In this document: positions 1-9,700 of the stretch, in pieces
Layout of the letters: each line of letters opens with the position of its first letter
Numbering within the stretch: position 1 is the stretch's first letter
NCBI GenBank assembly: GCA_037501455.1
Contig: CM074865.1
Coordinates: forward strand, 38,174,501 to 38,238,500
DNA: 64,000 nt
Reading direction: 5' to 3'
Origin: Lantana camara
Taxonomy: Eukaryota; Streptophyta; Magnoliopsida; Lamiales; Verbenaceae
Notes under the pieces: generated by a model
What the model saw: only the letters and a program-made list of their open reading frames with translations
The model's database searches: none
What the model was told of the DNA's origin: nothing
Translations under genes and position numbers: made by a program

Positions 1-778
1 ATAGTGTTTACCTCACTAGTTGGCAGAATGAAGTAAAATGTGCATCTGGTTAATTAAATGGTGAAGAAATTGAACCACTTGTCTGTTGCATCTGGATCTG
101 TTATCCAATAGTTTATAAATCATTCAGACAAAACAGATAGATTCATTTATACCAGTAGCGACATATTTGGGAAGTGTTTACTTCACAAGTTGGTTATCCA
201 ATGATAAGAAAATGAAGAGTAAAATTCTTGTTATATTACCCAAAAAATATGTTTACCTCACTAGTTTGCAGATTTGTCATATAACCTACTTTTCACCTTG
301 TTTTCTTGTCTATATCACAAGCCATCCTACGATATGGTAATGTCCCATTGTATCCTTTAGCCCTATCCCCAATTTAACCTTTAGTGAGGGTAAATATGTA
401 ATTTCCAACTTATCCCAAAATTCTTGCTATTTACATACCATGGTATTTTCCAAGTTAATCTAAGGCTTCTTCTTTACCACTAGGCTTTTGGAAATATTGA
501 AGTAAACACCAATTGAGGGGGTGTTAAATGGCTAATACCCCTAGAAAAGAAATGCCATCAATTTGCTAGACTTACCATTTACTAAGAAAAGTGTAATATG
601 GGCCTCATCATGCAGCTAGAAGGAAAGCTTCTATAATGTCTGCTATTATTACTTAGTCTTAGATTTTGGCCAGATTTGTAGGCATTGTACTGGATTCTTA
701 ATCTATCTGTGTCTGTGTATTGTTTAAATCAATATGTTTACATATCCCGGGTACTAACATCCATGTCTTTTGATGTAG
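1..778 (+). other. Intronic sequence upstream of the first visible SPPL exon
   Basis: I see no exon or RNA gene here. The stretch is T-rich and stop-rich in all frames and ends in a plausible branch/polypyrimidine region and a TAG acceptor at 776-778. A 21-bp direct repeat (starting GTTTACCTCACTAG) occurs at 6-26 and again at 251-271 with one mismatch, and a weaker relative starts near 175. The upstream exons of the gene (signal peptide, PA domain) should lie left of the window. Confidence 0.6.
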
Positions 779-3700
779 TGGAACTTCTGTTGTATTCTCC
801 AAACCGACCAATTTTAGACTACTCCGTTATATTCTTGTGGCTGATGGCTGTTGGAACAATAGTTGTTGCTTCACTTTGGTCGGAAATCACCGGATCAGAG
901 CAAGGCGATGATCGCTATAATGAGTTACAAAAGGTTCCATGACTAAAACATTTGTCTTCTGTTCTTTTGTAGTAGAGCTTGCTAATATTAAAGGGCTATA
1001 TTGTAGTTTAGATTGTTGATTAGTTTATTACGTAACTGTCTGCTAGATTTTTGTATACATTTAGATCCAAAAGGAGCCTTCATTCACTGTTACTATATCT
1101 AAGTTTTGTGTAATGTTGTTTTTCATATGTAAGTATTCTGCTTGGAAATTGGAGGTTCATTTCTTTTTCATATCTATATCAATTGTTTTCTTTTTCCATG
1201 GTAGGAATCTGAGGCTGGTTCACCCAAGAATGAGGAGAAGGAAATCCTTCATATTAGTGCAAAAAGTGCTGCAGTTTTTGTTATCACAGCATCAGCTTTT
1301 CTGCTGCTACTTTACTTCTTTATGTCGTCATGGTTCGTCTGGGTGCTGATAGTGCTTTTCTGCATTGGAGGCATTGAGGTAAATAATTGTGTTAACTGTA
1401 ATCGAGTTCCATTCATGCATTAATTATATGAGTATAGGATCAATTGAATTTACTTCATCCAGTCCTTCAAAAGATGATTACAAGCCTGCTGCTTATGTAA
1501 ACCAAGAAAGCAAAAAGAAAATACTCTTCTGTAAAATATCCTCTGTATACCCAAGTGATTGTATGAATTGTGAGACGATGCGATGGACACCATACTTGCT
1601 CAGCTATTTTCTGTATTTATGCAACACTTTCCTCAAGTATGTTAGATCATTTATCCTTGTCAACTTTTAGTCCTGTGACTTCATTGACTACCAAAAATGC
1701 CAATATTTTGCGAAATAAAATTTGGACTTCCAAGAACTAATTGGAAATTTCCATATGCTTTACACTGACCAATTTCAATTCCTGCTGTCGGTAGATTGAG
1801 AAAAATCTTTTAACCATTTCATTGTTTATATGTTTTCTACCATAATTGTTGTCCTCTTGAGCTGCAACATCAAGTAGAAAATAAATGAGAAAAACTGCGG
1901 TGACAAATAGCAAATTATTCAATGTAAGCAGGATATTTGAGCTTAACTAGGGTTGTGCCAAATCTTATTGGTGCTTTGTCAGCGCTATCTCTTTGTCATC
2001 ATGCTATTGTTGGTGTGATCATTCCTAAAAGATTTTGTTTTGTTATTTTTTGTTTTATCATTTTTAGCGTAGGTAACCACCATGTTTGTTTCCATCATCC
2101 TTATAATATTTATTTTTTTTATTATTCCCTACTGACAGAAACACTGTCATATTTTACATTTTTTATTATTTCTGGGAGCCATTGGTTTTACCGACGGCCT
2201 CCCTCCTGTCGGAAGTTCCAGTCTGCTTTTTGCAGTTTTATTGTAGTATGTATAGACTTCATTTCCTATCATGGAAGGTTTCTGTTAGCTGTAATTCAGT
2301 ACGTATCTACTTGGATTTTAGTTAGTCTGGTTGCTGAAAAATAGGAAGAATCAAGATCAAAGTCGTACTTTACCCTTTTAATGGAATATTGGTTCTTTTT
2401 GTGTTCTTACTGTTTCATCCTTGCAACAGTCTCATGCATCTTGAAGACTAAATTTTGGCATAGTATTCAGTAGAAAACAATTAATTAGGGGCCCTACTAA
2501 TTGATTCATTCTGGTTATCAGGGAATGCATAATTGCATTGTTTCATTGGTGCTGAGGTATGGCTTATATTTGTGAAATGATTTAATCTATAGTTTTCGTC
2601 TCAATTCATTTTTTTCATGTGTTCACTGTTTGGTCTTGGTCTTGAGCAGCAAATGGAAAGGCTGTGCGCAGAGGACAGTCAACCTACCATTTCTAGGGGA
2701 GGTTTCCATTCTCTCTTTGGTTGTCTTTGTAGTCTGTCTGGTATTTGCCATTCAGTGGGCTGCTTATCGGAAGGCATCTTACTCGTGGATTGGACAAGAC
2801 ATTTTTGTAAGCTATCACATACGCCCAACCACCCTCAATCATCCTGCATTTTGAATGGCCTTTTGAATATTTTTAGAACGAATTTCTCTTTAGATAATTT
2901 ATTATTGTAATTAGTTTGGTTATAAATATATTTCTATAGAAGTGAAGAATTTGATGTGAATTTTTTATCTCGAAATTTTATGGATGACAAGGTCGAAGGT
3001 ACAATAAAGAATGTGATTCAAACTTTATGATGGATGGATTATGCACATGATCCTCGACGCCATTGTTAGCTCTGATTCTCATCTTCTATGAATTTTAATT
3101 CATCTAACTTTTCATAGAAGTGCTAATAATACACCATACTATTATTGACTTTCTTATTGTGCTTGGTTTATTGTTGTTTGACCATATAACGCATCCGAGG
3201 ATGCACATGCTTCTGTATTATCTTTTACATATGAACCTAGCTTTCTAGGTTTTAAACTATATGTGCCTGCCGTTCAACTATTAGTATATTTAGCTGCTTC
3301 CGCATGTATTTTTGTGTTTGGATGTTGGGATTGTCATGTGTCTAACCTGTTTGTTTCTTTCGCAATTACATTGTCCTTTCAGGCTGTTTAGTATTCTTGT
3401 ATCCTGAGTTAATGTAACCTTTTGTCATTTTTCTCGGCAGTCCTGAATCATGCAACACCTGTGGGTCAATGTTTGCTAATACAATTTCCATTATATTGAT
3501 GATTTCTTTCTTTGGATGTCAGGGAATATGTTTGATGATAACTGTCTTGCAGTTAGCTCAATTACCGAACTTAAAGGTCTGTGGATAAAGTGATAAACCA
3601 TATTAACTTACTACTGAAGTGTTCTATGTCATCTGATAAACTTTGCACATTCCTAGGTTGCCACGGTACTGCTGTGTTGTGCATTCTTATACGATATCTT

Positions 3701-6700
3701 TTGGGTTTTCCTATCTCCGTTTATATTCCATGACAGTGTTATGATTGCGGTAAGTTGTCAGATACTTTTGTCATTCCTCTGTTCTCTCTTGTTTAATAAT
3801 CTTATCAAGTCTGCGCACGGTAACCTTGCTTTTGTTGTGCTTTGCCTTCTAGATACCCTCCCTAAACACACATATTCAATTTCCACTGATATCTTATAGA
3901 CCCTGTCATGTTTTTAACTTCTTTATCCGTTATTCTTGAATATATATATATATGTATATATATATATTGTATTTTCTTCTTTTTACAACTGCTGTAACTG
4001 AACATATGCTAGTTTGTAGTTATATATCGAGTTTTCCATGGCCAATATCCTTTCTCTTGTTTATCTTTTGTTTTGCTTAATCTTAGTCATAGAGTATGAG
4101 CTTTGCAAGGTAATTTAAGCAGCTAGGTTACAGAAATTCAAATTAACATGAGCTGAGGCTAGGCTTCGGTTCATGTGATTTACTTATGAATGAAAACTGG
4201 ATAAAAATCAAATAGAATACCAGTAGAGTATGCATATTTATTATTCTTAGTTATCTACAATAGGATGCACCTTTTGTTCATTGATTAGTTTTGAATTTTT
4301 TTGAGCATTAAAGCTTTACAATGTTGATATACAATAGACTGACAAAGATTGCTGGTATTAATATAATTGTTAGAATATTTATTTAATAGATATTAGATAG
4401 AGTTAGTATCACTTATGGGTTAGGATTAGAGTTCTTCTCCTAGTTGGTTTCTATTCTCTTTTCTCCCTATATATATGTCATTGTATCTTACTATTAGCAT
4501 AGATAATAAGATTATTACTTTTCTCCTCTCAACATGGTATCGAGCGGTTAGTAACACGTTTGAGCCTTGAGACAAATTCCAGAAAAGCTCTTAGACCAAT
4601 CCCACCCAACTAGAAACTCTCCAGAAAAATCCTACCCAAATACACAATCTGCACGGAAAAAAAAAAACTCTTAACGTGAGTATTCCATCTTTTTTTTCTT
4701 TTTTCTGAATATCTCCGGTACAATTCTACCAAGAAATTCTCCACAACACTAAAAATCTCCAGAAGAACCTCGAATGGCGTGAGCCGCATGCGGGGAGACC
4801 CGCACGTACGGTTTTTAGGGGGATCTGGTCGAAAGACCGGCCGGCGCCCACCCGACTAGGGCTTGCTTTCCTAACTTCAAGACTGTTGTTGGTACTACAG
4901 TCAAATTAAATGGTAAGAATTATATTCTTTGGGCTGAATCTCTCAAAAGTCTTCCTTGGTTTTCAAGAAAAATTAGACCACCTATCTGATGATCCTCCTT
5001 CCGAAGAAAATCAAGAAAACTTTAAAAAGTGTCGGCGTGATGAATATTATGTTATCTCATGCCTTTTGAATAGTATGGAAGAATCCGTTAGTTCTAATGT
5101 TATGCTTTTGCGTCCTGCCAAGGCCATGTGGGATGCCCTTCATGACATGTACGCTCACGAAAATAATATTTCTCGAGTTTTTGAGTTATGCGAGAAATTA
5201 GAATGATCGCAGTGTTAGATTATTTTGCTCTTGTCAAAGGCACTATGGATGAAATCTTATTGTATCATCTGTTTACCACTGATCTTCAGAAACAAAAGTC
5301 TTACTGGGAAGCATTTGGGGCTGTTAAGTTTCTGTCTGGCCTTAATAGCAGTCTTCGTCCTGTTCGGGATAATCTCTTGGCTGGTGATAATATTCCTACC
5401 CTTTCCAATGCCTTGTCACGTGTACTTCGCGTTTCCACACGTTTCTACAGGCTCTTCAGATACATCCTCTTCCTCTTTTACTGAATATTCTGCCTTAGCC
5501 ATTCGTGGACTTGGCCATGGGTCTTCTCGTGGTGGTCGTGGACCTAGCATTGGTCGTGGTCGAGGCCGTGGCCCTTTCCCTCCAGGTGAACATTATGGTC
5601 GCACAAATCATGCCTCCAACAAGTGTTGGGAAAACTTTGGCAAACCAAAGTGGATTAATACTACCACAGATAATTCTGTGTCTTCTACAAAAGATTCTGG
5701 AAGTGTTACTATTAGTCGGACCGATTATGAAAAGTTTTTCCCCCTTCCGGTTGCTAACTCTTCTTCCTCGACTATCTCTCCTTCTAATGCCTTTGCTATG
5801 TCACATGGTAAGTCTTGGTTATTGGACTGGTGCTACAACACATATTACTGGTAACAAATCTAGTTTCTCTTTGATTATTTCGAAATTTTCTTCGTCTGTC
5901 CGATTGGCTGATGGTTCCTACTCTCCAGTTATGGGTATAGGTACCGTCCGTCTCACAAACCAACTTACAATTGAGAATGTTCTTTACGCGCCTAATTTTC
6001 CCACTAGTCTTTTATCTATGAGTCAATTTACAAAATCTCATAATTGCTCTATCACCTTTTCCCCTTCCTATTGTGTCTTTCAGGATCTGCAGACGAAGAG
6101 GACGATTGGTGGGGGTCGTGAGGGTGGGGGCCTCTATTATCTCAATACTCGTGATACCCCTATGGATGCTTGTCCTCTCTCTGCTTCAGTAACTCCTCTT
6201 CAATGGCACTGTCGTCTTGGTCATCCGTCCCTCTCCACATTACAAAAGGTCTTACCCTTAAATTCGTCTACGTCAGTCTTAGAGTGTGAGTCGTGTCAAT
6301 TAGGCAAACATCATCGTGCCTCTTATCCTTCTAGAGTAACTAAAAGTAGTTCCTTCCCTTTTGAGCTTGTTCATTGTGTCAACATTCGTACTCTTCGCAC
6401 TGATAATGCATTAGAATCTCTTCAAGCTGAGGTTTCTAATTTTTGCGAGTCTCATGGAATTTTACATCAAACTCCATGTCCGCATACCTCTCAACAAAAT
6501 GGGGTTGCTGAGCGAAAACATCGTCACCTTCTTGATGTTGCTCGTACTCTTATGGTTCATATGCATCTTCCTAAGACCTATTGGGGTGATGCTATTCTTA
6601 CAACATGTTTTCTCATAAATCGCATGCCCTCTAGTGTTTTACATGGTGATATTCCATACTTATGTCTTTATCCTGACCGACCATTGTTTCATATCCCACC

Positions 6701-9700
6701 TCGGGTTTTTGGTGTGTTTGTTTTGTTAATATTTCTTCATCTGGACATGATAAACTCTCTCCTCGGTCAGTAAAATGTATCTTTCTTGGGTATTCTCGTA
6801 CTCAAAAGGGGTATCGGTGTTATGAACCAATTTCTCGTAGGACCCTTACTTCAGCTGATGTTACATTTTTCGAGTCTACATCTTACTACTCTAAAAATAC
6901 TTCTTCCCCCAAGTCGGATATTGACCCTCTTCCTTTACCTGTTCCTCCGGTATTGTGTCCTCAGACTAGTCCTAGCTCCACTCCTACTCGTCCATTACTA
7001 GTATATTCTCGTCGAGCTCAATCATTGCCTACCACACCTCCGACTCTTCCTGCGCGTCTTCCTACTGATGCAGTTTCTGAAAAATCAAGTGATGCTGTTA
7101 GGGGTGTTCATGGTTCGGTTAACCGAACATTCGGTTTTCAAAAACCCCAAACCGAAACCGAACCAAACCATGCTCGGTTCGGTTCGGTTTTAAAGCTTGG
7201 TTTCGGTTTTCGACCGAAAACCGAATTTTAGAAATTTAAAAAAAAGTAAAAAAAGAAAAATCTGATTTGCCAAAAACCTTCATCCCATTCATACACGAAG
7301 GCAGAGGCAACAATCCAAAGAAACCATGGTTGCTTCTCTGAAACCTGTTACCATAGTATCAAAAAATGAAAGACCATTTATTCACCTTCAGGCTTCAACT
7401 ATTAATACAAAGAAAATCTAGTATGCCCAGATCTAGAAATTGAAAACACAAAAAGGAGGGAATTTGTGTGTGCTGTGTGCTTGTGCGCCGGAGAAGGGAG
7501 GAGGAGATTGTGAGGTGGCGCTGCTGTGAGGGGGAGGTGGATATGTGTGGTGTTGTTGCAGCGTGCCGGAGAAGGGAGGAGGAGGCTCTCTGATTCTGGA
7601 CCAAAGGTGGATGGTCAATTGCTTTTCTATGTGGAAACCTGTAAACGGCTGCAGCTTTTGTGTGAAGAGGTAAGTGGGCTGGGCCTCTAGGGTTTGGGGA
7701 GGAGAAAATATAAATGGACCAAAACTATTAAATATTTTTCGGTTTTCGGTTCTGTTCGATTTAACCGGGCCACCGAACTGAAAAAACCGAAAAACCGAAA
7801 ATCTGAAAATAACAAACCGAAAACCGAACCAAACACCCCTCGGTCGGGTCGGTTCGGTTCGGTTTTCGATCGGTTCGGTTTGGTTTTTCTGTTTTCGGTT
7901 TTTATGAACACCCCTAGATGCTGTCCTTAATAATCATAGTTTTGAAAGGCGCTCGCCTTGCTCGCCTCAGGTGGCCAGGCGAGGGTTGGGTGCCTCTCTG
8001 GGGAGAGGCCAGGCGAATTACGGCAGGCGGTGAGAGGCTAGCGCCTTTTCTCGCCTGAGAAGAAGGCGAGGCAATGAAAATTGTCGCCTTTTTCTTCTGT
8101 TAGGTTAATTGACATTTCTTTTAAGTTAAGTGGGCTAATTATGGGCTAACTTCTAATAATAAATATGTGGGCTGACTTTTTAAAGTTAAAACAAAAGGAC
8201 TATATAACAAATAAGATTAAAACCTAAGCTTTAAGATAAAAGAAAACAGAACTTATGAACTTTTGTTATTTATAATATGTTTTTTTGAATTATAAATTAA
8301 TTTTATCAAATTTATTATAAAAGATATATAATATTATATATTTTTTATATTATATCGCCTCGTTCGCCTTTTTGTCACCCGCCTCTCGCCTTGAAAAAGT
8401 AGCTCTCGCCCGCCTGTCGCCTTTCAAAACTATGTTAATAATCTACCTATTGCCCTTCGCAAAGGTAAGAGATCTTGCACTCCATATCCTATAGCTAACT
8501 ATCTTTCACTTGATGCACTTGGCTTGTCCTTTCGTAGTTTTGTTGTATCTCTTTCTACAGAGGTTATTCCCAACAACTATCATGAGGCACTCCAAAATTT
8601 TCATTGGAAGGCAGCCATGGATGACGAAATGTCTGCTTTAATTTCACGAGGAACTTGGGATTTGGTTGTTCCTCCACCTAATACTGATGTGGTTGCTTGC
8701 CGTTGGGTGTTTACTCTTAAGTATCTGGCTGATGGGTCCATTGATCGTTACAAAGCTCGTTTGGTGGCCAAAGGATTTACTCAGACTTATGGGGTTGATT
8801 ATCTTGAGACCTTTTCTCCGGTTGCTCGCCTCAACTCTATCCGGTTATTATTCTCTTTAGCCGTGAATCAGAATTGGTCTATGTATCAATTAGATGTGAA
8901 AAATGCTTTCCTATATGGTGACTTGCATGAGACAGTTTATATGGAGCAACCTCCAGGGTATGTTGCTCAGGGGGAGAATCAACATAAAGTTTGTAAGTTG
9001 AACAAGGCGATTTATGGTTTAAAGCAAAGTCCTCGAGCTTGGTTTGATAAGTTCAGTAATGTCATTTGTAAGTTTGGCTTCCACCGATGTCAGACAGATC
9101 ATTCGGTCTTTGTAAAGCATGGGAAATCAGGTATAATTATTTTAGTAGTTTATGTTGATGACATTTTAATATCTGGCAACGATGTTGGGCGTATAGATAA
9201 TGTGAAGGCTTACTTACTAGAACACTTTGTCACTAAAGATATGGGTCGTCCTAAATACTTTTTGGGAATTGAGATTGCTCATAGCAAGAACGGGATCCAC
9301 CTATCTCAACGGAAATACGCCATTGACATGCTCCAGGAAGCTGGATTACTTGGTTGTAAACCAGTTGATACTCCTATGGATCTGAATCATGATTTTTGGA
9401 ATGATGATGGTGTTTACTTAGAGGATAAAGCAAAATATAGACGACTAGTTGGGAAATTGATTTACCTAACTGTGACTAGACCTGATATATCATATGCTGT
9501 TGGAGTTGTTAGTCAATTTATGGACAAACCAAGGACAGTTCATTGGGAAGTTGCTCTTAGGATTTTGAAGTATATCAAGGTTGAACCAGGAAAAGGCCTT
9601 TTATTCAAGAATCATGGGCATTTGAAGATAGAACAATATTCAGATGCAGATTATGCAGGGTCTAAAGTAGATCGATGGTCCACCTCTGGGTTTTGTACTT

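Noticed and set aside
374..395. Sequence CCTTTAGTGAGGGT resembling the reverse of a phage T3 promoter, suggesting vector contamination
   Set aside because: Only about 14 bases match, the next bases differ, no other vector sequence is near, and it lies in ordinary plant intron DNA.
1737..2344. Hydrophobic ORFs on both strands in an SPPL intron
   Set aside because: AT-rich intron sequence; they do not connect with SPPL exons, whose order and frame are complete without them.
8524..8526. ATG-like start for the Copia-1 RT frame
   Set aside because: The codon at 8524 is TTG; family sequence continues upstream to 8443 and, beyond the MITEs, to the integrase, so this is an internal part of a polyprotein.
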